Positions 52,383-61,445 of a stretch of DNA of 64,000 bases are shown here, in pieces. Both the position numbers and the translations under genes were made by a program. This DNA is from an uncultured Bacteroidales bacterium. Lineage in GTDB: Bacteria > Bacteroidota > Bacteroidia > Bacteroidales > Paludibacteraceae. Location: contig CALEPS010000167.1 in assembly GCA_937910305.1 (NCBI GenBank), positions 1 to 64,000 on the forward strand, in the 5' to 3' direction. The notes beneath the pieces are model-generated. The model worked only from the letters and a program-made list of their open reading frames with translations. It made no database searches and was not told where the DNA came from. Every line of letters starts with the position of its first letter. Position 1 is the first letter of the stretch.

Positions 52383-53873
52383 CTATTGATTATTGTCTAT
52401 TATCTCCCAGTGACCACCTCGGTTTGAGCCGACACGGCGGATGATACCATCACGCTGAAGATTGTTGGTGAGAGCAATCAGATTCTTCTTTGCTATACCT
52501 ATAGTCTCAGCCATCTGCGCGGTTGTTACTTTAGGATTCCTCTCAATCATCTCTACAATCATGAGTGCATAGCCATTCAATACTATAGTTACCTGTTTGG
52601 TAACTTTGCCATTAGATGTTTTAGTAATGGTTTTGGTTACGTTTTTGGTTACGTTACCGATAGAGGTGTAATCGTCTGTATTTGTATTGTTTATATGCTT
52701 TTTGGTTACGTTATCGGTTACGCTTTTGGTTACATTACCTGTTTGCTCGGTAATGTTACCGTATATGTTTAAATCTCTGTGTATGGTAACGAGAGTTCCA
52801 CTCATGAAGTTCTCAAAACCCGGTTCAGGCAATCCCGCCTCCTTGAACGACTGACACACCTTAGTAACACCACGTCCCCAAGACTCAATGAAACCGGCAC
52901 GATAGAAGATATTAGCGATAAGCGGATTACGACGCACAGACATGTGCTCCTTACTCATCCGTTCCACACTAAAACCTTCCGGTAGATTGCCGTCGTTCCA
53001 AAACCAAATACGGTCATTGTAAATCTTCATCTGAATATCCTGCCCGAGATAATCACGGTGGATAATAGCGTTATACACCAACTCACGCAAGGCATCCTCC
53101 GGCATCTCCAACGGTTCGACGCGGTGCATTCCTTCATAGTGGATAGGACGGATAAGGTAGTCCTGACGCAGTTTCCACATCACTTCATCCGCCATTTGCA
53201 AAATGTTGCCTTCGATATTATCCTGATGCACCAAGTCCGTTTCATCCTTCACGAAACGACCTATGCGGAAACGCGCATTGATAAAACGGCGTTGAGGATT
53301 CTTGCCAAACAGCAGGATAGCAGCATTCTTGAGATGCCCGTCTTCAGTCATCAAGTTAAGATTTTTCAGGACAACCTCAACAGGGTCATTCATTGCCTCT
53401 TTAGGCATTCTGTCTATGGGAATAGCATGACGGAGGAAATAGTCAATAGCTTTAGGGTCTATATCATCCAGTTTCGCACCCTCACACTCCATATCGTCCC
53501 AAGTGCGTCCCATCTTCTTGAGAATGAGCGTTTGCAGACCGGAGCCTTTGACCTCTTGCAATGTTGAACCACTACGATAATAGAACTTACCCCGATAAGC
53601 AATCGGTTGTTCGGTTGCCTCCACATATATGGAGATATACTCTTTTCCATCCTCTGTGTGCAAGTCCACCTGGGCTAAAACGCCGGTAGTCTGGTTGATC
53701 TGATTGGGAAGGTCAGCCAACAACTTAGTTGCATTGTTTATACCACATACCTGCCCATCGTCATCAATGCCAATATACAATGTGCCACCTTGCGCATTGG
53801 CAAAGCCGCTAATGTATTGAAGGTATTCATCCTTCCATATACGTTTGAACTCGGTATGTTGATCCTCTTTCAT
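52383..53873 (-). CDS. AlbA/Schlafen-type ATP-binding regulator with winged-helix end
   Basis: The 496-residue protein (start MKEDQHTEFKRIWKDEYLQY) has an AlbA_2 / Schlafen-like N-terminal domain (about 1-120, with FANAQGGTLYIGIDDDG), a HATPase_c_4-type middle (LRELVYNAIIHRDY, ESWGRGVTKVCQSF), a stretch of NVTK-like repeats near 380-435, and a winged-helix C-terminus (KVTTAQMAETIGIAKKNLIA). Such proteins act as transcriptional regulators or defence components. It has a perfect host-type promoter (53908-53939) and no phage promoter, consistent with an acquired, independently expressed cargo gene. Confidence 0.8.
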   Translation of the reverse strand: MKEDQHTEFKRIWKDEYLQYISGFANAQGGTLYIGIDDDGQVCGINNATKLLADLPNQINQTTGVLAQVDLHTEDGKEYISIYVEATEQPIAYRGKFYYRSGSTLQEVKGSGLQTLILKKMGRTWDDMECEGAKLDDIDPKAIDYFLRHAIPIDRMPKEAMNDPVEVVLKNLNLMTEDGHLKNAAILLFGKNPQRRFINARFRIGRFVKDETDLVHQDNIEGNILQMADEVMWKLRQDYLIRPIHYEGMHRVEPLEMPEDALRELVYNAIIHRDYLGQDIQMKIYNDRIWFWNDGNLPEGFSVERMSKEHMSVRRNPLIANIFYRAGFIESWGRGVTKVCQSFKEAGLPEPGFENFMSGTLVTIHRDLNIYGNITEQTGNVTKSVTDNVTKKHINNTNTDDYTSIGNVTKNVTKTITKTSNGKVTKQVTIVLNGYALMIVEMIERNPKVTTAQMAETIGIAKKNLIALTNNLQRDGIIRRVGSNRGGHWEIIDNNQ

Positions 53874-53907
53874 TGCAACTGATTGACTATGACTTGAAAA
53901 AATCGCA

Positions 53908-53939
53908 CAAAAGTACAAAAAAAGAATGACATACGCAAA
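53908..53939 (-). promoter_or_regulatory. Host-type promoter of the AlbA-type cargo gene
   Basis: Minus-strand TTTG (53939-53936), 20 bp, TACTTTTG (53915-53908), with extended upstream box TTTGCGTATGTC. Confidence 0.85.
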
Positions 53940-54028
53940 TTTTTAGCCCATAAAAGTAAAAAGTGTAAACTTTTTCCTTTGAAAATGACAAAATCAGTAG
54001 ATTTTGGGAATAAAAAGAGTATTTCCTG

Positions 54029-55648
54029 CTAGGAGACTCCGGAAACAGAGAATGTGGAAATGACGGTCTGGGGGAACTTCTCACAGCCGATAAAGAGGGT
54101 GTCGAAAGCGTCCGTGCCGTCGGTGCGGTGTTGGAGCAAATCTTCCTCCGTCTCTGCCAGTTTCTCGCCTCCCTTGTCCTTGTGGAAGCCGTTCCGACCG
54201 CGTGTCACTCCAGCCGTCTGGAGGGCCAGAATAAGGTCGTCGTTATTCTGCCGGTTGAAGAACGGCATAAGGCGTTGCTTTCCTGCGAAAGCTTGGTTGA
54301 TGAGAAGGTATTTCTCGTCGTGGCGCATAGGGTTGCCGAGATAAACGGACTCCACGCGCCAGCCGTGGCGCTCGAACTCGTGGCAAACCACCCAATGGAA
54401 ATCCTGCGTGTTCACGGCGTAGTTTGAGCCAAGCGCGGTGGTATCGTAATAATAAACGACCGTTTTGTTACGATGAGCATGATAGTAGGTGCAAAAATCG
54501 TGGACGAGTGCCGGGATTTTCCGCTCAAACTTTGTGTAAAAGGATTTGATAACATTGAGGCGTTTGCCGTTGGGCTGCCCTGCAACGATCCAGTTGATAT
54601 TGGCGTTGTAGTCCATACCGATGCAGATAGGCGCATCCGGATTAACATCCTTGTCGGCGCGGCAATCGAGGGCTGAAGGGTCGCACTCCCAGCCGAGCGA
54701 ATCAAGGTACTCGAAATTGGAAGCGTTGTACTTGTGTCCTTCACGCATAGAGGAGTAGAAGCCATCTTTAGAGATGCCCAACTGCATGCAGAGAATAGAA
54801 GTTTGGAAGGTTTTGGGCGTGAGGTCGCGCTTCATCTGCTTAATGTAGTTCTCGCCGAGAAGCTGCAAGTTTTCTATACTGGAGTATTCCTTGTAATAGA
54901 CTGCGACAGAGCGCATCTGATTGAGGGCTTTATCAAGTGTGCGTATCTCCTTGCGCAGGTACTGTGGGGGTGTAATGCCCCGACGGTGGCACTCGCGCAC
55001 TTTCTCTTTGAGGCGCCAAATCTCATAAACGGTGGCTTCAATCGTCTGGATAAGTTCCTTATCCATTTTCTCCTTGTAGTGTAGAAACCACGAACCTGCC
55101 TTTGTCTGCGGCATATCTGACAAGATCATGACGGAGTGATTAAAGGAGTGCTTGCCAAAGTAGGACTTTATGCCACCATTGGCAGGGAGTGTTTCATCCT
55201 TCAATTTCTCGTAATCAATGAACTTGGCTTCGTCGATCAGCAGCCAAGAGAGAGTAAGGGAGTTAGAAGAACCGGGACGGTCCTGCGAGATAATGACCGC
55301 ACGGCTGCCGTTGTAGAAGGACAGTACATGTTCGTACTCGGCAGGTTCAATGATTGCAGAGCCGAAGGATTTGGGCGGCTTGCGACCAATAACATAGTGT
55401 ATGCCGTTTTCAAAGCCCCACCTTTTGAGTGCGGCGAGAATGCCGGGAATGGTGTTCGTTAAGCCGTGCTTGAAAGTAGGCACGACAATGCCACCGGTAC
55501 TGCCAGGCATTCGTTGCATATTACGCAAAACGAATGGCGAGGCGATGCTGTCCGTTTTACCTGTACGACGGCCGGCCACAATAACGGTGGTGTTCGCTCC
55601 GATGAGCTGCGTTAAACGCTGTGGGGTGTTGAAATAGATTTTGGGCAT
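54029..55648 (-). CDS. Phage terminase large subunit
   Basis: The 539-residue packaging motor has the P-loop AGRRTGKTDS (25-34), Walker B SWLLIDEAKFIDYE, and RNase H-like nuclease acidic residues in CIGMDYNANINWIV, VVYYYDTTALGSNY and HRTDGTDAFDTLF. It follows the 55664 gene by 15 bp. All catalytic residues I can check are present. Downstream the phage order is broken by the cargo block. Confidence 0.95.
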   Translation of the reverse strand: MPKIYFNTPQRLTQLIGANTTVIVAGRRTGKTDSIASPFVLRNMQRMPGSTGGIVVPTFKHGLTNTIPGILAALKRWGFENGIHYVIGRKPPKSFGSAIIEPAEYEHVLSFYNGSRAVIISQDRPGSSNSLTLSWLLIDEAKFIDYEKLKDETLPANGGIKSYFGKHSFNHSVMILSDMPQTKAGSWFLHYKEKMDKELIQTIEATVYEIWRLKEKVRECHRRGITPPQYLRKEIRTLDKALNQMRSVAVYYKEYSSIENLQLLGENYIKQMKRDLTPKTFQTSILCMQLGISKDGFYSSMREGHKYNASNFEYLDSLGWECDPSALDCRADKDVNPDAPICIGMDYNANINWIVAGQPNGKRLNVIKSFYTKFERKIPALVHDFCTYYHAHRNKTVVYYYDTTALGSNYAVNTQDFHWVVCHEFERHGWRVESVYLGNPMRHDEKYLLINQAFAGKQRLMPFFNRQNNDDLILALQTAGVTRGRNGFHKDKGGEKLAETEEDLLQHRTDGTDAFDTLFIGCEKFPQTVISTFSVSGVS

Positions 55649-55663
55649 ACTTGCGGCGATTGT

Positions 55664-56302
55664 TTAAGGGACGGTAGGAGTAAGCGGCGGTTCGGTGTCC
55701 TCCGGCATGGGGAACAATTCGGACTCTTCCAAATCGGCTTCCTCGAAGCTGACATCCTCGATGTCCATGGACTCACGACGGTATTTCTCCTGCATCTTGC
55801 GGATTTTCTCCTTGAGGTTGGGAATAGGCTCGATACCGAGGACGCGAGGATCATCTGTAGCCGTGAACGGCTGAACGACGATTTTATCATAAGGGATAGC
55901 CTGCTCGTCCTCCAAATCGACGCGATTAAATTTCGCGTATGAGGAGGCGGCTTTCTCCATGGTTTTCGTGTCCTTTCGAGCCTTTGCCATCTGATACGTT
56001 TCGAGTATCATTTCATTGTAGCGGTAACGGTGAAAATCGCGGCTTGCAGAGGCAAGGAGAGGCAGAAGGGTTTTGATAACCGAAAGATCGGAATAGGCTT
56101 GCGCGCGGCTCAGGCTGTAGCGAGACGCGGCCATGTCAATAAACTGCCTGTCCTTGCTATCCGGATTGGAGAGATACCAAGTGTACATATCGCGCAAGCG
56201 GACGAGCCGCTGCGCCTGTTCGGGATTGTATTTCTGCAGAAGCTCGTCCTCTGCAGTAAACATGTCCCGGCGACAAAGTTCTATGATGGGTTGGCGTGGC
56301 AT
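55664..56302 (-). CDS. Phage protein next to the terminases, possible small-terminase component
   Basis: A 212-residue protein (start MPRQPIIELC at 56302). The N-terminal part (about 10-90) is helical with a helix-turn-helix-like stretch (DMAASRYSLSRAQAYSDLSV). A middle helix and an acidic C-terminus (EEADLEESELFPMPEDTEPP) follow. DNA-binding plus position before the large subunit fit a terminase small subunit or its partner. The spacer to the next gene upstream is a host-type mini-repeat (TTTACGATT). Confidence 0.65.
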   Translation of the reverse strand: MPRQPIIELCRRDMFTAEDELLQKYNPEQAQRLVRLRDMYTWYLSNPDSKDRQFIDMAASRYSLSRAQAYSDLSVIKTLLPLLASASRDFHRYRYNEMILETYQMAKARKDTKTMEKAASSYAKFNRVDLEDEQAIPYDKIVVQPFTATDDPRVLGIEPIPNLKEKIRKMQEKYRRESMDIEDVSFEEADLEESELFPMPEDTEPPLTPTVP

Positions 56303-56341
56303 AAAGTCATTTACGATTTGGGCATTTACCATTTACGATTT
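56303..56341 (-). repeat. Mini-repeat spacer inside the provirus
   Basis: On the plus strand TTTACGATT, TTTACCATT and TTTACGATT occur within 35 bp, the same style of junction repeat as in the host chromosome (compare the valS and ftsY leaders). Confidence 0.8.
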
Positions 56342-56615
56342 ACTCGTCATCCTCCATGTCCATGAGGTTGTTCCGGGCGTTTTGGAGAGCGAGCGGAGAG
56401 CCAACTTTCGCGAGCGTCATTTCCTGGGCATGGAGCTGCACCTTTGACATCGCCTTGCCCTTATGGTAAGCGAGGTATGCAGGAGAGTCCTCGATGTGGA
56501 TATCCGAACGCAGTTCCTCGGCGCGCAACTGGAGAATAACGGCAATGTCCGTGATGGTCATGTAGATAGAAGCGTAATACTCTATCTGTTGTAGTTGTTC
56601 GGGGCTGTAGGTCAT
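56340..56615 (-). CDS. Small phage protein with helix-turn-helix, likely small-terminase type
   Basis: A 91-residue helical protein. MTYSPEQLQQIEYYASIYMT and ITDIAVILQLRAEELRSDIH read as a helix-turn-helix, as in the DNA-recognition domain of small terminases, followed by a helix (VQLHAQEMTLAKVGSPLALQ) and an acidic end. Overlaps the upstream gene by 4 bp. A longer frame upstream is rejected because it lies inside the 56612 gene. Confidence 0.65.
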   Translation of the reverse strand: MTYSPEQLQQIEYYASIYMTITDIAVILQLRAEELRSDIHIEDSPAYLAYHKGKAMSKVQLHAQEMTLAKVGSPLALQNARNNLMDMEDDE

Positions 56616-57139
56616 GGCTGTGGGGTGTTTGGAGTTGTTTGTCCGGGCGTGATCCATTCCTCCGGATTCAAGCGGAGGTCGGTAAACAAATCGACGCCAA
56701 TCTGGAAGCGTGCGCAAGCACAACCGCTGGCGAAATACTCCGGGATTTCGGTAAAACGTATGCGCGTATCGAGGTACAACTGACGCTCTTGGAGCTTCGT
56801 TTCCTCAAGGATAAGTTTCGACATGAATTGTCGGAACAGTTCGCGCATAGTTTCCATGCGGTTGGCGCGCAGATTGGGCTTGTCGATAGGATAACGCATA
56901 GCAAAGAAAACGGACTTAACGCGGCGCGTACGCGGCGAGTTGTTAAGTTCTATGAAGCCTTCGGAAATGTCATCGACACAGACGAAAGCGGTTTGCGACT
57001 GCGAGCGTTCGAGCAACTGCTGAAAGTCAGCTGCTCCAGAGACGGTGCAAAAGCAGAATTTTTGTGCTTGTGCAAGGCGATTTGTTTGAGTAAGGGAGCG
57101 GAAAAACTCCGTGGCATCCCAGTTGGTAGCGGTGTTCAT
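56612..57139 (-). CDS. Phage structural/connector protein, start uncertain
   Basis: At least 175 residues (from MNTATNWDATEFFRSLTQTN). The frame upstream still reads like protein (FAEARFQRIKDF) and is open, so the real start may be further right, overlapping the 57213 gene, perhaps at a rare codon; the next ATG would be 57292. The body contains VDDISEGFIELNNSPRTRRV and VFFAMRY, followed by helices. This type occurs near the portal in Bacteroidetes phages. Function unknown, likely head-tail joining. Confidence 0.6.
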   Translation of the reverse strand: MNTATNWDATEFFRSLTQTNRLAQAQKFCFCTVSGAADFQQLLERSQSQTAFVCVDDISEGFIELNNSPRTRRVKSVFFAMRYPIDKPNLRANRMETMRELFRQFMSKLILEETKLQERQLYLDTRIRFTEIPEYFASGCACARFQIGVDLFTDLRLNPEEWITPGQTTPNTPQP

Positions 57140-57212
57140 AAAATCTTTGATTCTCTGGAAACGGGCTTCGGCGAACTGCGAAAGCGTGCTTTCGTTCGCC
57201 TTGCTGCCGTTT

Positions 57213-57950
57213 TCATGATTGGTGCATTTGGCGTTTGAGTTCTTCCGCGTCGGCTGCCTGTGCGTCGAGTTCAGTAAGGGCGCGCCACACATCCATTTTG
57301 AGGACGGTTTCTTCTTTGGTAATGTCGCCCTTTGTGAGTGCGCGGATTTGGGTATCGACCAACTCCTGCAAGTGCTTGCCGAGGTCGGTTTCCTGATTGA
57401 GGGGCGCAGTATGGAAGAAATGGGTAAAACGGCGCGCAAGGTGTTCCTTTGCAGAACCGAACCAATAGAAGATAGAGATATATTCCTCCGGGGAGAGGCG
57501 GAATTTCTTATCCGGCTCTGCACCATAGAGAATGGCGGCAATATCGTACAGGTGGGAATTGTCACCCGTAACGAGAAAACCGGTGTAGAAGTTATCACAT
57601 GAAATGTAATCCTCGAAAGATAGCCCTTGCAAATCTGCAGCACAAGCGGAGTGGCCGCAGATTTGAGGAAGGCGCACGGGGTACGTGGGGAGATGGTCGA
57701 GCCACGAGAGGAAGGGCAAGACTTCGGCTATCTGGAGAGCGGTAAGGTGCAACGGCTTTCCTTCGTGGCGAACGAAAAAGCCGTCACCTTCCGGAGAGAT
57801 AACTTCGATGTGCGCCCACCGGAAAAGCACATAGGTTTTGATTTCATCTGCTGTGAACTTGTCAAGTGAAAGCAGATAGAACACGTAGCGCAGCTGCGCC
57901 GGTGTCAATTCCTGCCAGCAGGTAGGTAGTGTCAGATTGAGTGTTTGCAT
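57213..57950 (-). CDS. Phage protein of unknown function between connector and terminase genes
   Basis: A 245-residue protein starting MQTLNLTLPTCWQELTPAQL (57950). The first 60 residues are helical with a conserved-looking TPAQLRYVFYLLSLDKFTAD segment. The C-terminal half has FRLSPEEYISIFYWFGSAKE and ends in a helical charged part. I have seen similar proteins in Bacteroidetes proviruses but no function is known. Confidence 0.6.
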   Translation of the reverse strand: MQTLNLTLPTCWQELTPAQLRYVFYLLSLDKFTADEIKTYVLFRWAHIEVISPEGDGFFVRHEGKPLHLTALQIAEVLPFLSWLDHLPTYPVRLPQICGHSACAADLQGLSFEDYISCDNFYTGFLVTGDNSHLYDIAAILYGAEPDKKFRLSPEEYISIFYWFGSAKEHLARRFTHFFHTAPLNQETDLGKHLQELVDTQIRALTKGDITKEETVLKMDVWRALTELDAQAADAEELKRQMHQS

Positions 57951-57960
57951 AATATGAAGT

Positions 57961-58794
57961 TTAGAACCAATAACCATGACTTTCTTTCGTGTTCTGGAAC
58001 GACGGCCGGCAGAAAAGTTGTGCTGTAGGTGACGATTGCCACTCGGGAAAATCGTCGGGATTTGACCGTATGTCGTTCACAAGACTTGTGAGCAAGACAT
58101 AATTAAGCGGCTTTCCTGCCAAAAGTTCAATCTCTATGTTTTTGAGATTAACGACGATAGGCAGTTCCGAGGCAGTTAAGGACTGCTGAAGAACGTGCTG
58201 CCGAAAGCGCGCGTAAAGTGCTTCGGAGATGTACTTGGTAGCAAGTTCGTACTCGATAGAGAGAACCTGCTGCCGAAGCGTGCGGTAGTGTTCCCAAAGA
58301 TCGCTCGTATGACCGGCAAGCCGTGACAACTCCAATGAGGGGAACAGCGTAGCCGAGAAATAGTGTCCTTGTGGTGTCTCACACCAAGAGGCGTTTTGGG
58401 ACAGTTGGGACAGCAATTCATCTATGAGGTTGTAGCGGAGGAGTAGCAAGGACTCGGAGAGGCGTGCCACTCGCTCCGTAGATGCGGGGGCTATATTGCC
58501 GTTACTAACTATGCCAAAGCCGGTGGAAGTTAGCACAAGGTCGAGCGACGGAAGGGCAACACGAAAGGCATGTGCAACTATTGTTTGGCAGAGAAGGGCG
58601 CGCGTGGCGGCGTTGCCTTCAGTACCGGCACAAGTAGAAATGAAATCTCTACCTGTGATGTTTTCTGCCAGCCATTGTTCGGCATTATTCAAATGGAATT
58701 GTAGCTTATCGAAGAGCGAAATCTCGCCCTCGCAAGTTGCAAGGACATTAGGCAGGTACTGCCGTAATTGTTCATCGTTATTTATCAGCATCAT
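57961..58794 (-). CDS. Phage head-tail connector-like protein (DUF6712 type)
   Basis: A 277-residue, mostly helical protein. The start MMLINNDEQLRQYLPNVLAT, the segment AEQWLAENITGRDF and later VARLSESLLLLRYNLIDELL fit proteins encoded after the portal gene in Bacteroidetes phages (DUF6712), proposed to join head and tail. Its start overlaps the portal gene by 17 bp. Confidence 0.65.
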   Translation of the reverse strand: MMLINNDEQLRQYLPNVLATCEGEISLFDKLQFHLNNAEQWLAENITGRDFISTCAGTEGNAATRALLCQTIVAHAFRVALPSLDLVLTSTGFGIVSNGNIAPASTERVARLSESLLLLRYNLIDELLSQLSQNASWCETPQGHYFSATLFPSLELSRLAGHTSDLWEHYRTLRQQVLSIEYELATKYISEALYARFRQHVLQQSLTASELPIVVNLKNIEIELLAGKPLNYVLLTSLVNDIRSNPDDFPEWQSSPTAQLFCRPSFQNTKESHGYWF

Positions 58795-60088
58795 TGTTAT
58801 TGGTGGTTACTTGTTTTGCATCTTTGTGCTCATCGAGCGTGGTTAGCATAACAAATGGGCAGTCAGGAACTACGCCAGCCCATTTGTTGAATCGAATAAT
58901 TATCCTATGGGGCAGGAATAACAAATCGTGATAGGGCTTTTGGAGGGCCTGGGCGATAGTGTACAGCTCCCGTTTGTCAGAACCGGAGTTGTTCGATTGG
59001 GACTTGCCCGGTACAGATCCAACGAGGTTGGAATGGACGCGCAAGGTAAAGCACTCCATATTGACGGCTTCCTGATGGTCGCTTTCCCAATCGCCGCCCT
59101 CCTTGCTGTTGTCTATACGATTTATAACGACATCGTGCTGTTCCTTGCCGTCGGGAGAAATATAGAAGGTAGAGAACCACACTTTTCCGGCGTTCTGCGC
59201 TCCGGTAAGAAACTCGATGATGCGCTGCTTCTCCACGTTCACGCGAGCCTGCATCTTGATTGGGTCGGTAATGCCCTCGGCTTTGAAAATGCCATCCCAA
59301 TACTTATTCGCCACCTCGATATGGTACTTAATCGGGGCGGAGTTTTCAAGTTTCGCCTTTTTGGCGGTGGCTATGAGTTGCTTGATATCATACCACTTGG
59401 ACTTGAAAATCGAAGCGTAGTGCGGTATTGGGTAATATGTGCTGTCGGGTGTCGGGACTTTCGTAAGGATAGCGAACTTGCAACCGCCTTTGCCCCCGGC
59501 AATGCGTATGCGCAAATCGTTCCATGGGGACGCAGGGTTAAGCAGAGGAATGTGCTCCACTTCGTCTGCTTGAACCGGTTTGCGCCAGTTCGCGTAAAGC
59601 ACTTCCTTGATGACGCCGTCCTTATCTGCCTTTGTAAAACGGCAATAAGCAACCTCTTTGCGTAGGACGGTGACAACTTTGGTGCGCTGCTCATTTAGTA
59701 AAATGACAGTTATGCACCAGCCGAAGTGCTTGAAATCCTGACACACACCGAGAAAATAGGATGCGAGGTTATTATCCAAGCAGAAATCCTCTACCTCCTC
59801 TTTAACGGCAGCAGTACAAGCTTCGGTGTTGTACTGGAGGCCTGCGCCATAGCAGATTTCGGCGTTAAAGAGTTGGCAGGTGGAAAGGGTTTCGTCATCC
59901 TCAATTTTCTTGAGCACGTTATAGGGCATTTCGTCGTCCCCTCCCCAGGGGATATAGGACGTGTTCTTGTCAAGGACGCGCTCGGAAATATCGGTGTCAT
60001 CCTTGAACACCTGCGAACTGTCGGAGTGAAAGATGGCGCGAGCCTGTAGCTCCGGGACGATGGCAATAGAATCAAAAGAAAAATCCAT
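58778..60088 (-). CDS. Phage portal protein
   Basis: The 436-residue protein has portal features: an N-terminal segment PWGGDDEMPYNVLKKI, the wing region QLFNAEICYGAGLQYN, VEVEHIPLL-like strand DEVEHIPLLNPASPWN, a central helix (KSKWYDIKQLIATAKKAKLE) and the clip/crown-like C-terminus. It is the first gene of the head operon, driven by phage promoter copy 4. It forms the dodecameric DNA channel at one capsid vertex. Confidence 0.8.
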   Translation of the reverse strand: MDFSFDSIAIVPELQARAIFHSDSSQVFKDDTDISERVLDKNTSYIPWGGDDEMPYNVLKKIEDDETLSTCQLFNAEICYGAGLQYNTEACTAAVKEEVEDFCLDNNLASYFLGVCQDFKHFGWCITVILLNEQRTKVVTVLRKEVAYCRFTKADKDGVIKEVLYANWRKPVQADEVEHIPLLNPASPWNDLRIRIAGGKGGCKFAILTKVPTPDSTYYPIPHYASIFKSKWYDIKQLIATAKKAKLENSAPIKYHIEVANKYWDGIFKAEGITDPIKMQARVNVEKQRIIEFLTGAQNAGKVWFSTFYISPDGKEQHDVVINRIDNSKEGGDWESDHQEAVNMECFTLRVHSNLVGSVPGKSQSNNSGSDKRELYTIAQALQKPYHDLLFLPHRIIIRFNKWAGVVPDCPFVMLTTLDEHKDAKQVTTNNNDADK

Positions 60089-60108
60089 ATCTTGCAGTTT
60101 TTATGCTG

Positions 60109-60145
60109 CAAAGATACGGACTTTTATACGTGCGCGAAAAGACGC
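60109..60145 (-). promoter_or_regulatory. Phage structural promoter, copy 4 (portal operon)
   Basis: Minus-strand GCGTCTTTTCGC (60145-60134), 17 bp, TATCTTTG (60116-60109). One base differs from the other three copies. It fills the gap after the ATPase cargo gene. Confidence 0.85.
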
Positions 60146-60147
60146 GG

Positions 60148-61404
60148 CTAATCAAGAGTGTTTGGTTTGAGAAGGAAATCTTCCATGCTCACAATCTCAA
60201 CCCCTTCGTCATCAATCCAACCGCGTTGGAAATCATTACCAAGGATAATAATCTTGCGGAAATGATCCGGGATATTCACCAGCGGACGTTGTTCTTTCTC
60301 CGTCTTTTCCCTGTCTTGAAGTACAAATGCAGATTGGATATACATTCTCTGAGGCGGATTATTCACCACAAAGTCCACCTCCAGATTCTTCCGTAATCGC
60401 TTGCCTTCAGGAGTCGTTTCCCAGACCTCTACCTGACCTACATCTACGCTATACCCGCGCATACACAACTCGTTATAGATAACGTTCTCCATGATATGCG
60501 TATCTTCCTGCTGGCGGAAGTTAATCAGCATATTGCGGATTCCCAAGTCTTCAAAATAGTACTTTGATGCAGAACCGATATATTTGCGTCCTTTGACATC
60601 GTACCGCTGCGCTTCGCTGATGATAAAAGCATCTTGCAAGTACTCTAAATAGTTCTCTATAGTTGCCGGTGCAATGGCCAGTTTCTCTCCCGACATAAAG
60701 GTGTTGACGATATTGTACGGGTTGGTACACGAACCAATGCAGGAAGCCAACACTTGAATCAATTTGCGCATTCCCTCCGGATTGCGTAGGTGATTACGCT
60801 CAATCACATCTTTCAGATAGGTTGTCTCAAACACGGATTGCAAATACTGTTTTTTCTCATCCTCCGTAGCCAAAAGTGCTACATGAGGCAGACCTCCATA
60901 TCGGTAATAGTCATATAGCGCTTTCCTATAGTCGCCGCCAACACCCTCGAAGTACTCCGCGAAACTTAGCGGATGAACACGTATCTCCCATCCGCGACCG
61001 CGAAACTCGGTGACTACATCTTTGCTCAGGAACTTGCTGTTACTGCCCGATACGTACGTCTCAACATTTTGCTTGTGTGTCATGCTAAGCAACACACTCA
61101 CAAAGTCATCGACCAACTGAACTTCATCCAATATAACATAGTTCTTCTTCCCGTCTTTGACAATATGGTTGTTGATATAATCCAACAATCTGTCCGGATT
61201 GAGAAGTTTCTTATTCTCCCGATCATCCAATGCCAAACCGATGATATGGTCCTCCTGTACTCCTTGCGAAAGAAGGTAGTTCCGAAAGATATTAAAAAGC
61301 AGATAAGACTTTCCGCATCGGCGAATGCCGGTGACAATCTTAATCATTCCGTTACCATCTGCACGAACCAGTTTTTGAAGGTACAATTTGCGTGAAAATT
61401 CCAT
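60148..61404 (-). CDS. AAA ATPase with DUF4143-type C-terminus (cargo)
   Basis: A 418-residue protein (start MEFSRKLYLQKLV at 61404). It shows P-loop GIRRCGKSYLL, Walker B YVILDEVQLVDDF, a HPLSFAEYFEG motif typical of the DUF4143 family, and a C-terminal restriction-like segment (GKRLRKNLEVDFVVNNPPQR). These single-gene ATPases are common cargo in gut Bacteroidales; their role is unclear. A perfect host-type promoter (61446-61477) shows independent expression. Confidence 0.9.
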   Translation of the reverse strand: MEFSRKLYLQKLVRADGNGMIKIVTGIRRCGKSYLLFNIFRNYLLSQGVQEDHIIGLALDDRENKKLLNPDRLLDYINNHIVKDGKKNYVILDEVQLVDDFVSVLLSMTHKQNVETYVSGSNSKFLSKDVVTEFRGRGWEIRVHPLSFAEYFEGVGGDYRKALYDYYRYGGLPHVALLATEDEKKQYLQSVFETTYLKDVIERNHLRNPEGMRKLIQVLASCIGSCTNPYNIVNTFMSGEKLAIAPATIENYLEYLQDAFIISEAQRYDVKGRKYIGSASKYYFEDLGIRNMLINFRQQEDTHIMENVIYNELCMRGYSVDVGQVEVWETTPEGKRLRKNLEVDFVVNNPPQRMYIQSAFVLQDREKTEKEQRPLVNIPDHFRKIIILGNDFQRGWIDDEGVEIVSMEDFLLKPNTLD

Positions 61405-61445
61405 ATTTACGTTAAATTTTTGTGATTTGCAACTAAAATTTGACG

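Noticed and set aside
57140..57643. Long N-terminal extension of the 56612 gene
   Set aside because: Most of it is a shadow of the 57213 gene. Only the last 20-50 codons before 57139 could be real.
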